Shown: positions 32,888 through 44,666, counted from the first letter of the stretch. The stretch is 64,000 bases of DNA from Fragum whitleyi (GCA_948146395.1 OX411558.1:34466350-34530349), one strand, 5' to 3'. The notes: generated by a model not told the origin, from the letters alone. Numbers and translations: made by a program.

Positions 32888-33275
32888 ATTGGACCGTTAT
32901 ATCTGACGTTATTGACCAATCAACGTAGCGATTTTTTACGTTAGCGCAAGTGTTACGTCTGAACCTAATCTCAAACTTATGTTTGGATATAGTGGGGAGT
33001 CCCTACTCAAACTAGGAAATATAATGTACCATGTAAGCATATTTCTCTTTGCCAGAAAAATTCTAGGAGGGCAATCTCAACACGATATGTGCTTAACAAG
33101 TGCCCACAGTATACGTAACTTTTTTCTAAACCGTATTTCATGCCTCGTTTCTAAAGAGTCATTTCTAAAACATGCACCATATTTTATTAGTACAAGCTCC
33201 TCCATTTTAGCAAAAAATAAGGAAAACCAAATAGTGAAACTGCACACTTTCTATTGGAAATGTACATTGATCCTA
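32888..33275 (+). mobile_element. partial relative of the TIR element at 20492-21282
   Basis: Matches the right half of that element in order and orientation, ending with CACTTTCTATTGGAAAT where the other ends with the TIR. The left half is missing. It lies between blocks A1 and B1 and is absent between A2 and B2, so it arrived after the duplication or was lost from copy 2. The 133-codon ORF at 32979-33380 runs over it and is spurious. Confidence 0.7.
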
Positions 33276-33837
33276 AAATCGATTAACGTTAGTTTCTTTC
33301 TTTCTTTCGTGAACAATTTAATTTTTGTTGCTCGCTCAAAAGAAATAGATTCATTCTTTAAACATCGAGGATCTCCGTAAATCATTAGTCTCAATTTTGG
33401 ACGTTACTGTACATATGTCATTGTGACCCAGTCCAAAAAAGCATTGCATTCCGAGGACAGAAATCTGTACTACGTAAAGCATATAATTGAAAAGGTATTG
33501 AATTCAGCAAATGGATGCCGCTATTCAGAAATTGTCGATCCTGGCCATCTTGAGCAGTCCACACAGCATGACTAAGGTCGCACTTTCCGAGCTTCTGAGA
33601 CGGTCCCTTTTTCGCGTGATTGTAACATTTCTTTAGCCATATGAAAACACATCTGTTTTTTTTTTTTTTTGTTTTTTTAGTTTTTTTTGTTACATTAGTA
33701 ACGGAATCTGATCATGATCCTTTTCATTCCTTATCAACCTATTATTCCCATTTGGACGTATGTATATTCCTCTCATAACGTTAATAACTTAAAACGCTGA
33801 ACTTAACTTTTCCTGTTGTTCTCTCTATACTTCTGTT

Positions 33838-34047
33838 GAAAGCAATTGGAAAAAGCGTCGGATCTAGTATAGGTCAACAAGAGGGTATATTTTGGGGAAA
33901 AATATATAGCCGGGTGGAGAAAATTTCTAGATTCATAAAATTCATTACTTGCGATTTATTTACCCTGGTCATCCTGCGCAGGTCGCAAACTCAGATCAGA
34001 ATCGACACTCCTCGCACTTCTTAGGTGTCCACTTTTCGCGTGACCGG
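33838..34047 (+). mobile_element. M1-family element, left end missing
   Basis: Corresponds to the right 200 bases of 44279-44531 (GGAAAAAGCGTCG, AATTTCTAGATTCA, GATTTATTTACCCTGG, then the TIR CACTTTTCGCGTGACCGGTC). The left TIR is lost, apparently by a deletion that also removed flanking sequence present in block B2. Confidence 0.75.
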
Positions 34048-34100
34048 TCAAATTTGTAAGACACATGAAAGATGAGAGAGAGAGAGGGCGAGAAGAAAGG

Positions 34101-34259
34101 AACTATTATAGGGTTAATTCACGTTTTTGAGGGCGTTAACATTTGCAGAGACCCGAAAATGGTGTAACGCCCGAGTGCGAAGCAGGATGGCGTTAAAGTA
34201 TTTTTAGGGTCACTGCAAATGTTAACGCCCTCAAAAATATAAATTAATGTTATTATTGC
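34101..34259. repeat. ~160-bp palindrome with a GCGAAGC tip
   Basis: The arms TTTTTGAGGGCGTTAACATT...TGCAGAGACCC and their inverse at 34205-34250 match closely. The centre is TAACGCCCGAGTGCGAAGCA followed by GGATGGCGTTA. A likely foldback MITE. The word GCGAAGC at the tip is a known exceptionally stable DNA mini-hairpin. Confidence 0.85.
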
Positions 34260-34276
34260 AAGAAAGATCCCCAGAT

Positions 34277-34394
34277 CGAGGATATTTAAGCAAAAAAGCC
34301 GGGCGTTAACGGCACGTGAATTTACTTATTCATCCACATTTTCTCCCGTTATCGCCCGAGTTTTGTCCGTTAACGTAAGCCTATAACGACCGGA
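34277..34394 (+). repeat. GGCGTTAACGG-containing repeat, shared with 47532-47647
   Basis: Shared words in order: CGAGGATA, AAAAAAGCC, TTAACGGCACGTGAATTTAC, TTATT, TTTTCTC, GTTAACG/GTTATCG, GTTTTGTCCGTT and TATAACGACC. It adjoins the palindrome at 34101-34259. At 47532 it stands alone. Confidence 0.75.
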
Positions 34395-35746
34395 ATACAA
34401 ACATTTTATGCAATAATGTAAGAAACACATTTTTATTGTTGTTGGTGTTCTGCTTCTTCTCGTTTTTGATGTTTTGTTTAAATGATTTTTTCTTGAAATG
34501 GATTTCTAGCTTTGAATTTCAACACAGCGTGAATGGGTCACCAGCATTTTCGAAATTTGGAACGGAAATGAAGCAAATCCAAGATCCGCAGTCGGAAAGC
34601 TCACTGGCTCTAAAGCCTCATAGAAAAGAGAAATTTAGAGTCAAATAGATCTGAAATGATTTGTACATGGTACGGATTTTAGAATTTGATTTCAAAACAT
34701 CAGTTTCTATGTTAAATAAGTCAATAACATTTTCACAATTTGAAAATGAAAGGTAGCGAATCCGAGATTTTAAACCGAAAACCTTTCGTTTAAAATGTCT
34801 CTTAGAAAAACTGAAATATTGGGTCATGTGGTCTAATTCCATTACAAAAGCATGTGCTAAATATTACATCACGAGCGAGTTTGTAATTGATCTAATTTGA
34901 AAAACCCAGATAAACCCCGTACATATGTCAGATTTAATTAATACACCGTTCTTTGATTGTAACAAGTTTGGCAGTAGAAGCTGTTCTAATGATTAAACTT
35001 GTCTAAAGTTGTAGGGTAGACGTGGTATCCGTATCGCAAGAAAGAGAGTTTCTTGCTAGGGCTATAAGTAGAATTAGCTATTTTGTCTCGGCGATTGTAT
35101 ACAAATGCATTTTAATCAAAGGTCACAATACAGAATTCGAGTTATAAGACTGCTATTTGTCTCTTTACAGATAAAAAAGCAGCATAATTCAACATTTAAT
35201 TTTCCTACCCTGTTAATTTCATTCACTGCCACCAAGACTTCATTTGATAGTTCTCTTTTGATTAGTGAGAATATTCAATTTATTACATGAAAAATTATCG
35301 ATCTTTTCTTTCGGTTTTATCTTATTGCTTTTTGGATCAATCCAAAAGCAAAATGAGATCTGTATATATAATGCAAATTTTATTACCTCTCCCTACAATG
35401 TTTGTCTTGTTTGTCAAGTTGTTACTTTTCATGTTTGTACTTTGCAAATGTTATGCTCGCCATCATTGCGGTAAAGCAAGAAAATCATAGTAATTTCTTG
35501 CTGAGGCGAAAGAGCATCATCGGACCCTGCATTCAGGATCGGGCGCCATGGCGAACGTTCCGAAATTGCATCCCGCTTTTCACGTGAGCATACGAGCAAA
35601 TTAAGGTATCATTTTCAAACGTTTTGCGAACATCTTCGTCTAAAACGCTGACTGGTAAGCTTGCTTGAAACGCTCAAGCTGATCGGAATCGGATTCTTTT
35701 TATCTTTTTAATCAGCGTTATTTTCTTAACGGATGAAGTTAGGGTT

Positions 35747-36518
35747 ATGTTAAAAGAATCAAATTTACTTGATATTTTTTGTATGTCAGAAACATTTCTG
35801 ACCGAAAAAATTGATGACAAATATCTTAAAATCGACAGCTTTTCAATCGATTGATTTTGTATTGTTAGGTGACTTTAATATAAATTATTCACCACCCTTA
35901 ACTTATGGCAATTCTAAATGGGCTATGTTAGTCCGAGACTTTGGTCTTCACCAACACATTGAAACGCCTACAAGAATCGCGAAAAATTCCGCGAATATAA
36001 TCGATCATATTTATAGTACGTGCCCGCAATTTATACTTGAAACTTTGGTTCCTGACATAGGAATAAGCGACCACAATCCCATTGCACTAACGTACAAATG
36101 CAGTGTTTCAAAAGAAAAACTAAACACGCTCAAAACAATGAGATATCGATCATTTTCCAAGCTGATAATGGAAAATTTTATTTATGATTTATCTTTTATA
36201 CATTTTGACGTAATCGAAACTTTATTAAGCCTAGACGAAGCATTGAAATATCTCTACTCTTGTTTGAATGACATTCTAGATAAGCATATTCCTATGAAAG
36301 AAAAACGAGTTAAGAGACTGAAACAACCGGATTGGTATAATGATGAAATCAAAATAGCAATATCAGAACGGGATAAATTTAAACGTTCGAGGAATTGGAA
36401 AATGTATAAAATTCATAGAAACAAGGTTAAGGCAAAAAAAAAAAAAAGAGTAAAAAGGAGTTTTTTGATAAAGCAGTTCAAAATCAATTTGACCCAAAAA
36501 CTTTATGGCAAAATCTGA
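35747..36518 (+). pseudogene. LINE endonuclease with a central deletion
   Basis: Residues from 35747 read LDIFCMSETFLTEKID, the N-terminal SETxL motif, and stop at 35854. The frame starting at 35811 resumes with LLGDFNINY, DHIYS and ISDHNPIAL, the C-terminal catalytic motifs. In intact relatives these two parts are separated by some 80 residues that are missing here, so a deletion joined them out of frame at about 35845. A following lysine-rich stretch ends in an A13 run (36435-36447), where the frame slips again. Cannot make an active nuclease. Confidence 0.8.
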
Positions 36519-37609
36519 GACATATTTCTTCTAATGATGTTACCGAGTCCCAAATACCTTCCAGATTATGTATCAACGATAGAGAAATAGACGGCACTGA
36601 ACATGTAATATATGAACTCAATACTCATTTTTCAGATATTTTCAAAATAGTAAAGAAGGTTCCTTAAGATACAGTAATGTTCGAAAATTTCAAAAATCAC
36701 CTCGATGTAAAATTAGAAAATAATTATTTTGATATCAAGTTCATTACACCACTAGAGGTTAAAAACATGATTGAAAAGTTGGACTCTAAAAAATCGTCGG
36801 GAATCGATAATATTGGGGCTAATATATTGAAATTATGCAAAGACTTTATTTCTGTACCAATCTCATGTATTTTCAATAACTGCATATCGAAAGGCATTTT
36901 CCCGACAGAATTCAAAAAAGCGAATATCACTCCTATTTTCAAAGGTGGCGAAAAGAGTGACCCAAACAATTATAGACCAATTTCTATTTTACCTACATTA
37001 TCGAAAATTTTTGAAAGACACATTGCAAATCAGCTAAAAGATTTCTTTAAAAAATTTAATATCTTATATGCTCGTCAATCTGGCTTCAGGGAAAACCACT
37101 CATGCCAAACAGCACTCACTCATTTAATAGATTCTTGGTTAACTCATATTGACAATGGAAATGTTATTGGGTCTGTTTTTCTCGATTTCAGAAAAGCATT
37201 TGATCTTGTCGATCATGATATACTGCTTTATAAGTTAAAACTGTATCATTTCTCAAACGACACATGTAATTTCTTTCATTCATATTTGACTAATAGATTT
37301 CAAGTTGTAAAAAATGGAACAAAATCTTCCGAAATGAGACCTGTATCATCTGGGGTACCTCAAGGATCTATTCTTGGACCCATTTTATTTTTGCTTTATG
37401 TAAATGACATGCCATTAAATATATCCTCAGATATTGACATGTATGCTGATGACGCAGCGCTCCACAAGTTCGGTTCAAATACAATAAAAATTAACGAGAC
37501 CCTACAGAAAGACCTTCTTAAGGTTGAGCGCTGGTGTCACCTTAACAACATGGTTTTAAATCCTAAAAAAAACTACGTGTATGCTAATTGGAACAAAATT
37601 CAAACTTAA
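36449..37609 (+). pseudogene. LINE reverse transcriptase, central part
   Basis: After the A-run slip the protein continues with KEFFDKAVQNQFDPKTLWQN, hits one TAA at 36666-36668 in the same frame, then resumes. Motifs: SSGIDNIGANILK, NITPIFKGG, DPNNYRPISILPTLSKIFE, QSGFRENHSCQTALT, VFLDFRKAFDLVDHDILL with the first catalytic Asp, GVPQGSILGPILFLLYVNDM, and DMYADDAALH with the YADD box (about 37442-37453). The frame is lost at the A run at 37564-37571. Removing one A restores the join to the next part. Confidence 0.88.
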
Positions 37610-38288
37610 ACTATCTCAAAAACTAAATTTAAAAGTTTTAGATAATCAAATAGATAATGTATCTTCTCAGAAACTTTTAGGAATTTATATTGATAACACC
37701 CTTTCCAGGAAAATTCTTATTGATAAAACTTGTGTAAAGTTATCGTCTAAATTACATTTACTGAAAAGAATTAATTATTTCTTAACCCCTGAAATGAGAC
37801 AAATCTTTTACAATTCATATATATCTCCATGTTTTGACTACTGCTGTATAACATGGAATCAGTGCTCGTCTGCATCCATAAATAGGATAACCAAAATTCA
37901 AAAAAGGGCAGCACGGATCATTCTAAGTAAACCTAGGATGTCGAACACTAAAGACAATTTTATTGAATTAAAATGGTTAACATTTAAAACTCGATGCGTA
38001 TATTTCACCGTTTTGATGGTATTTAAGATTATAAATGGGTTAACTCCTTCTTATATTTCAAATCTCTTAAATCTAAGTAGCAATAATTTTTATCTTCTAA
38101 GATCCGAAACGAACAATAATATTTCTTTGGACTGTATACCAAAAACGGGAAACAAGAAAAAAACTTTCTCGTTTAGAGGTATGAAGTATTGGAATTCACT
38201 CCCATTACACTTAAGACAAATATCTAACATCAAATGCTTTAAGAAAAGATTAAAAGAATATCTGATATCTATGAATGATTTTTCGTAA
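37581..38288 (+). pseudogene. LINE reverse transcriptase, C-terminal part
   Basis: Carries LLGIYIDNTLS, SYISPCFDYCCITWNQ, IQKRAARIILSKPR, a KIINGLTPSYIS stretch, and SFRGMKYWNSLPLHLRQ near the end, all typical of the C-terminal region of CR1/L2/Jockey-like LINEs. No stop inside this part. Together with the upstream parts it shows an element killed by a few lesions, hence of moderate age. Confidence 0.88.
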
Positions 38289-38540
38289 CTTAAATGTGTA
38301 TGTCCGGATCTATATATTTAGTGTGAGTGTATGTGTGTGTGTTTTGCAATGCTATTTAAAAAGAGTGTGAGTTATTCGTGCGCGCGTGTTTGACGAGTAT
38401 GTGTGTGATTCATTACATGTTGTCTTGTTATTCGAAGGCCTTATTGTAAATAAGCTAATCATTATGCTGTTTGATTTATGTGTATGATGATGTCTTAATA
38501 AGTTACCTTCGTTAAATAAAGATTTTATTATTATTACCGA

Positions 38541-39370
38541 TCGCCCTATTTTTTACGCCAATGAAAGGCCGCTATTTCGTTTGAAATTCAAAAAATATAT
38601 CCCATAACTTGATGATCTGCTCGAATAAGTGAGCTATGTGACTTTAGGTAGGCCTAATAATGGGCGGAGACTGAATTCAAAACCAGACAGTGACGTCATA
38701 ATCTTGTCCCGAAAGACCCTTAACTTGAAATCGAGTATTTATAACGTTTTGTGAATGTTCTTTTGAAGTTATGCTTATACTCAATTACTCATTAAAAGGA
38801 GGAGAAAATTCTTGAATAATTTGTCTGCATATTTATCGAACGAGATTTAGCGGATAAATCAATGATTCTGATAAAAAAATTAATCTACATGGTATACAGC
38901 AGTAAGAATGACATAGATGAGTTTGCTCGAACCGAGCCTTTCCACATTTTTACATTGACATAAAAAAGAAAAGACGACAGGGTTGAAACGATATAAAGTC
39001 TCAATCCTTTTTTAAAATGAATACTTTGGATCTTGTGAACGACATTTTAATTTAGTAGTTCTGCAAATGTCCAAATCCTTACAAAATGAATTCAAATGTT
39101 CCTATGAAAGGTACTTGTATGCAAAATAATTTTAAAGGATTCTAGGGATACAGATATTTGAAAAAAGAAAGTGATTCGAAGCATGTTAGGCCTGTGATAG
39201 CTGCCTAATATCGAAAAACAGTGTGGCTCGTTTAACTGTGACGTATCGGGTGGGAACCAAAACTTGGTAGCTAGAGCTTGTCATTGCACTTTGAATATTT
39301 TCTACTAACGTATTGTTGCAAACTTTATGTATTATTGATAATGAATATGCCGTGGTTTTGTTTGTACTAT
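38541..39370. other. non-coding, nothing recognised
   Basis: No gene. This stretch has no counterpart in duplicated copy 2, so it is either inserted material or the point where copy 2 lost sequence. Confidence 0.45.
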
Positions 39371-39374
39371 GGGG

Positions 39375-39622
39375 ATGAACACGGCGTTCAACAGTCCTTC
39401 AGTTATATTGCGGCGGCTGGAGAACCTAACAATGAATTTCTGGTATTCTTACACCAGTTCTATCATTCCTTTTCTAGTCTCTAGCTGCTATCCCACATAG
39501 GTCTACGATTATCAACCCATAGGCGGGAGACAAATAGTCGGAAAGGATGAGTGCCACCATCGGGGGTCGAACCCGGGGACAATTTGAATGATTGTCCGAC
39601 GAGCTAACACTGCTCAGCTGAA
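39375..39622 (-). mobile_element. SINE copy with full tRNA-like head, minus strand
   Basis: Body words match 58681-58953 (CGGCGGCTGGAGAACCTAAC, CACATAGGTCTACGATTATC, CGGAAAGGATGAGTGCCACC). The B-box complement GGGGTCGAACCCGGGG is at about 39560 and the rest of the tRNA head runs to about 39622. The 3' AATC tail is replaced by unrelated sequence. Confidence 0.85.
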
Positions 39623-39946
39623 TATGCCGTGGTAGATAACTGTTTTTCTAAAAATACAACATCCCTAAAGGGAGGCTTAATGTAAAAAAAACCTAACTTA
39701 AAGGAATACAAAATCCACCAGAAGCAATCACGAGGTTTTGTTTACCGAACGTACTCAAATGATATTGTCCCGGAAATGACAAAATAATTACAGAAACCCG
39801 ATGGTGATTAAATTCGCTCCTCCCTTTTTTCGTTTACCTCGATTTCATTGAAGGATGTATGACGCAACAAAAATGAATGACATTATTGATTGACTTGAAA
39901 CTCAAATGAACTAGCGTTATTTGATGAAAAAATAAGTCGATCGGTA

Positions 39947-40052
39947 AAACAGTTATAATTCATATTCTGACAATTTACGCGTATAACCTTGCGCTCCGCT
40001 TAGGTTAAATCGCGTAAATTGTCAGAAATGAACTATGACTATTACTTATTAT
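39947..40052. repeat. ~105-bp palindrome
   Basis: The arms CTGACAATTTACGCG and CGCGTAAATTGTCAG are perfect. Outer arms continue with mismatches (ATAATTCAT / ATGAACTAT). The central loop carries ACCTTGCGCTCCGCTTAGGT, itself a small hairpin. Confidence 0.85.
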
Positions 40053-40066
40053 TATTATTATTATAA

Positions 40067-40205
40067 CCCGTAATAGTTCTGCAACGTTTCGGACGTAATG
40101 AAGTTTATCAGTGTTAACCGAGGTTTCGTAATGGTTTTCATTAGGAAACCTCGGTCAACATTGTGAAAATTCATGAGTTCCGAAATGTTGCGGACTATAA
40201 CGGTT
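40067..40205. mobile_element. palindromic MITE, family P, copy 2
   Basis: The ends CCCGTAATAGTTCTGCAACG and TGTTGCGGACTATAACGGTT pair. The centre CCGAGGTTTCGTAATGG folds on CATTAGGAAACCTCGG. It lies at the left of block C1, and the matching copy in C2 is 45897-46036. Confidence 0.85.
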
Positions 40206-40438
40206 CAAGTACCTTAAGTCACGGAGTCTGGCCTTCCTGAAAATCAATCAATTACGTATTCAAATAGTTTAGAACAATACAAAATTGGGAATGTTTTCAT
40301 AGTTCGATCATACACGGACGACCATTCCCTGACTTTAACAAGGTGCATATGAAAATAACAAAAATAGAAATTTAGATCGTTACTCTCGACGCGTCACGTT
40401 GTTAGAGTCGAAACTGACAGACGGAACTAGTTTGAAAG
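40206..40438 (+). repeat. segmental duplication, block C copy 1
   Basis: Matches about 46050-46412: ACGGAGTCTGG, CAATACAAAATTG(G/A)GAATG, GACAAGGTGCATA-like wording, AAAATAACAAAAATAGAA, GATCGTTACT and GACGCGTCAC. Block A2 follows at once. Confidence 0.85.
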
Positions 40439-40741
40439 AATTATCCTAGGTTGATCAAAATATTCAGTTGCAGCAAAACTTGAATGCCAAAAAAACTATA
40501 ACATATCGTTTATGACCATCTTTTTGAGATTTTTTAATGAACCTTACTGCCAATCACCATTTCTCTGTCGCGTAAGGTTTATGGCTCACGTAAAATTATA
40601 TTCGTGGATTGAACCCTAAAAATATATTTTTTTTTTCTTTCTTTTTTTTAAGGGGTGGGGGGGGGGGGGGGGTGAACACTAGTCATAAAACCTGCAAAGA
40701 GGAATATTAGTGGTTTCAATCTTCTTTGTTCTCGAACTTAA

Positions 40742-40962
40742 CCCTTTCCTGTTTTACAAAATTTTGGACCTGTCCAAATTCAAAGGTTTTGCAGACGACA
40801 ATTTAAAGTGGATTTAATTTGAAAAATAACCATTCAGTAGGGTAGAAAATAGTGTGGAAAAAGAAGAAATTGCTTGTCAGAAGCAATTTCTTCTTTTTTC
40901 ACAATGTTTTCTCAATCATAAAATCACAGGCACGTAAAAAGCAGGGATTAAACAGTAAAGGG
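40742..40962. mobile_element. piggyBac-like MITE with TTAA target duplication
   Basis: The left end CCCTTTCCTGTTTTAC and the right end TTAAACAGTAAAGGG are inverted. TTAA flanks both sides (40738-40741, 40963-40966). The paralogous position in block A1 has a single TTAA (30987-30990) and no insert, which is an exact empty site. The interior contains a strong hairpin (AAGAAGAAATTGCTT and inverse, about 40860-40900). TTAA targets and CCC starts are hallmarks of the piggyBac superfamily. Confidence 0.92.
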
Positions 40963-42347
40963 TTAACAAAAGATATGACACATATACGAGATTTGGAAAA
41001 AAGTGCTTTTGATTTACGTTTTCTCTTTCTGTCCGTTCAAGTGATAAAATGAGGCAAAAACGGCGTTTGTCTTCAGGAAACATTCGTGTATCCCACATCA
41101 TATATTCGCTGCAGTTTAACACTTGTATGTCTCTCTGTCTACAAACCTTTTCTAAAAGGACTTTCAGATACAATACTGTCACTTGGTATGATGATCATCT
41201 TTGCGTAAACCATTTTTATCAAACTCTATATAAAGGGAAAATAGGAAAAGTTTAATTTTCACATTCGACCATGAATGGTTATCTCGGGCTTCGAGAAATC
41301 TGAAAATTAGTCATGAATGACCCCCCCCCCCCCCCCACCACCACCCCCTTATAAAATTTGCTGCAAATCGCAATAAAAACCACGAAGATTATCTGGACAT
41401 TTTAACTGAAAAAAGCAAGAACTGGCTTGCACAAACGGCCAACGAGGAATTATTTACTGACACGGGCTTAAAATTCACGCGCTAAATATTGTCAGGAAAG
41501 ACTTTAATTACGGGCCTCGTACTTATTAAAGTCTCGTTATGAAGAATACATAAAGAACTCTCGCTGATTGATTGTAACGTATTTCTAATTACATTTTCCA
41601 AACACATGCTGCAAAGGGCGGAGTCTTTCAATTGAATGTAGCAGCATCCAATTATGTTCTGATTACAATACAAAATGTAGCGTTAAATTAAAACGTGATA
41701 CGTAGTGCACTGAATATTCAGGTGTAATATAGCTTATTTGTTACAAGTTGGTGAAATACAATAGTATAAAAATATTGGAAATAGAATAGTAGTGTTATAA
41801 ATATGTATATTTATATACTGGTAGATCTAAGGAAAAATACTTATATCTTCATCTAGCATCGTAGGATATAAGATTTGTGGAACTAACGAATGAGACGAAA
41901 ATGGAAAAACTCAATTTAATAATGCTTGTAAAACTGATAAGGATGTCTTTTATTTATTTAGAATTCCTCAGGGTAACAAAATCATTGCTGGGCAACGAAA
42001 ACTCCGAAATAGCCACATTTTTATTTCAACTGTAGTAACGATGTTTTGGTAGTAATGAGGTTATTATAAGCTCAGCTGATTATAGCTTGGTTAATTACGG
42101 GCATATATTCACTACACAAACGATATATTTGAATAAAAACCTAGAAGTGCTCTACAATTTATCTATTTTTATTAGTATCATTATTGGGAAAAAATATATC
42201 AAACGGAGGTAGCAAACAAAAATGATACATTGGATGGATTACCATGATGGATTTTGAATTTGTGATTCTTATTTGTGCAACTTGATTATATTTTATTACG
42301 TATTTGAACAGAGCTAATTATGTGACATATTTGATTCAATAATCAAT

Positions 42348-42447
42348 ATGGATATACCCGGAGACCTTAATCTTCAGTTCAACCCTCACTATCCTAACAT
42401 CAACGCGTCCAAAATTAGTGAAATTGTGCCCATTATTACAGAAACAG
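42348..42447 (+). CDS. putative coding first exon, copy 2 (gene unknown)
   Basis: The same 33 codons plus one base as 32769-32868, with Ser changed to Ala at codon 20 and two silent changes. The donor here is weaker, GTAGGC in place of GTAAGT. The phase is identical, so either copy could splice to the same downstream exon. The upstream ~2 kb is also duplicated, so each copy may keep its own promoter. I do not recognise the protein. Reality of the exon needs transcript evidence. Confidence 0.48.
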
Positions 42448-42466
42448 GTAGGCATATTTAAACGTT

Positions 42467-43342
42467 TGTTAACCCTTTTCATGTTTTTCCTCAGAATATT
42501 CCTTGAGTTTAAAAAAAAAGCTTTGTCAGACGGCGTATGCATATATAAACGCACAAACGTACAGTCTGAGCCTAGTCTACACTGGCTAATTTTACTTTAA
42601 TTGTTGTTGAAAATGAGCCAGACTGGTTGATATTTCCAAAAAATAGAGATTTTTTTTAAATAAAATATATTCTCTGCAGGATAGCTATACAGAAAAAAAT
42701 CAGAATAGAGGCTTCAGTAGGTAAATTTAATTTTTTGTCTTCTTTTTTATTAAGAAGGTTTGTTGCGATTGAATTACTCCAAAAAAAGGATTATTAGTGT
42801 ATTGTTAAGAAATGTTCTACATTATGATAGGTCATACGTCAGCGTGCTTACTTTTTTGCAAGCTACTGTACAGAAATGTGACAAATCTCACAAATGGCTG
42901 TCCAGTAACTAGAGACATAAACCATCTTCTTTAATTCTTTTCGGTGGATTATCGAGAAATAATAATAGATTATCATTCGATAAACTCACAGCCCAATCAG
43001 TGAAATTCACAAAAAAAGAAAAAGAAAAAAACACCCTTTCGTTTTATGTCGCCATTTTGATCTTATCCTAAGCGGAGCCAAATAAATGAATGGCGGCATG
43101 ACGTTGAATCTATAACAATCATATGCAAAATGACGCGCTTGGAGAAAAATTGTTGCATTGCGTTTAAAAAAAATAATAAAAAATCGTTTGTTTTTCGAGA
43201 AAGATCGATAAAAAAAATTTCGTGAACAGTTTCGATTATGTTGTTCACTCAAAATGAACAAAAATCGATCTTACACTGAAACAAACGATTATCCTGTATT
43301 ACTCGTACTGATACATTTTAATATGTCGCCATTCATTCTAAA
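42467..43342. other. non-coding, nothing recognised
   Basis: Unlike 32888-33275 in copy 1. Minus-strand ORFs at 43007-43261 have no recognisable domain. Confidence 0.4.
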
Positions 43343-43829
43343 AACATCGGGGATCTCCGTAAAACTATTGAAAAGGTATTGAATCCAGCAAATGGATGTC
43401 GTTTTTCGGAAATAGTCGATCCCGGCCATCTTGAGCAGTCCGCACAGCATGACTAGGGTCGCACTTTCCGAGCTTCTGAGACGGTACTATTTTCATGTGA
43501 CGGTAACATTTCTAAAGCCATATGAAAACGCACCTGTTTGTACATTATTATTATCGGTTTTATTATTCCTATTGGACGTATACATATATTCCTCTCATAT
43601 CGTTAAGAACTTAAAACGCTGGGCTTATACTTTTCCTGCTGTTCTCTCTATAGTTCTGTTGAAAGTAGAGTTAAACCCAGTACAAACAAACACATCTTCA
43701 TACTGATAGATTTTCATCATGATATCATTAATAAATCAGATTATCACTTTCGTTTATTTTTCTTTCACTGAAGGCAATATTGAAATAAAGAGAAATTTTA
43801 ATTTGTTAATTCTGAATGATTTGTCTGTA

Positions 43830-44158
<329 letters not shown>

Positions 44159-44278
44159 ACTTTTGTTTAAAACGAATTACTACCCGTCATTGTCCGAATG
44201 TATTGTAGGTTAGCAATATTATTTTGTAATGTTCGTATATCATATGTTTATGATCTAAACAATAAACTATTTGTATTT

Positions 44279-44531
44279 GTGACCCGTCACGCGAAAAGGG
44301 ACCAACTGCGTACTCCGTAGAATAAAGAATCGGAAAAAGCGTCGAATCCAATATAGCCGGGTCAACCAGAGGACGTATTTCGGAAAGAATTACACAGGCG
44401 GGTAGAAAAAAAACTTTCTAGATTCACAAAATTCGATTTATTTACCCTGGCTAACCTGCGCTGGTGGCACAGTCTGATCATGATCGACACTGATCGCACT
44501 TCTCAGATGTCCACTTTTAGCATGACGGGTC
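44279..44531 (+). mobile_element. M1-family element, copy in block B2
   Basis: Starts GTGACCCGTCACGCGAAAAG and ends CACTTTTAGCATGACGGGTC, so both TIRs are present. The interior differs from the 175-438 and 58172-58431 copies, so it is a subfamily, shared with the truncated 33838-34047 copy. Confidence 0.8.
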
Positions 44532-44561
44532 GAATTTGCATTTTGTAAGACACTTGTAGAA

Positions 44562-44575
44562 GAGAGTGAGAGAGG

Positions 44576-44660
<85 letters not shown>
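44562..44660. repeat. (GA)n microsatellite
   Basis: A nearly pure GA run of about 75 bases after a short impure start. The equivalent place in copy 1 (34073-34086) has only a few GA units, so the tract expanded after duplication. The Ser-Leu and Arg-Glu ORFs here are artefacts. Confidence 0.95.

Positions 44661-44666
<6 letters not shown>

Larger units (their letters stand above)
33362..35729 (+). repeat. segmental duplication, block B copy 1
   Basis: Matches 43343-45857 with many small changes. It starts at AACATCG(A/G)GGATCTCCGTAAA and ends at the ATTTTCTTAA before the LINE. Compared with copy 2 it has an extra ~100-bp insert (33385-33480), lacks the ATT tract and left end of an M1 element, and carries about 200 extra bases near 35070-35275. 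No gene recognised. Confidence 0.9.
35730..38537 (+). mobile_element. second LINE, internally deleted and frameshifted
   Basis: The element lies immediately after the ATTTTCTTAA end of block B1. The equivalent point in copy 2 (45857) has no LINE. It carries an endonuclease with an internal deletion, a reverse transcriptase broken by one stop and two A-run frameshifts, a C-terminal domain, and a 3' end with AATAAAG and an ATT tail (38515-38537). APE-type LINE with CR1/L2/Jockey-like protein motifs. The clade is not fixed. Confidence 0.88.
40439..42466 (+). repeat. segmental duplication, block A copy 2
   Basis: Same orientation as 30666-32886. It carries the piggyBac-like MITE at 40742-40962, lacks the 31218-31583 segment (joined here at 41207 as TTTGCG|TAAACCATTTT), and ends just past the putative exon 42348-42447. 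Confidence 0.92.

Noticed and set aside
32979..33380. 133-codon ORF
   Set aside because: It overlaps a partial TIR element and its homologue at 20935-21270 is not open in the same frame.
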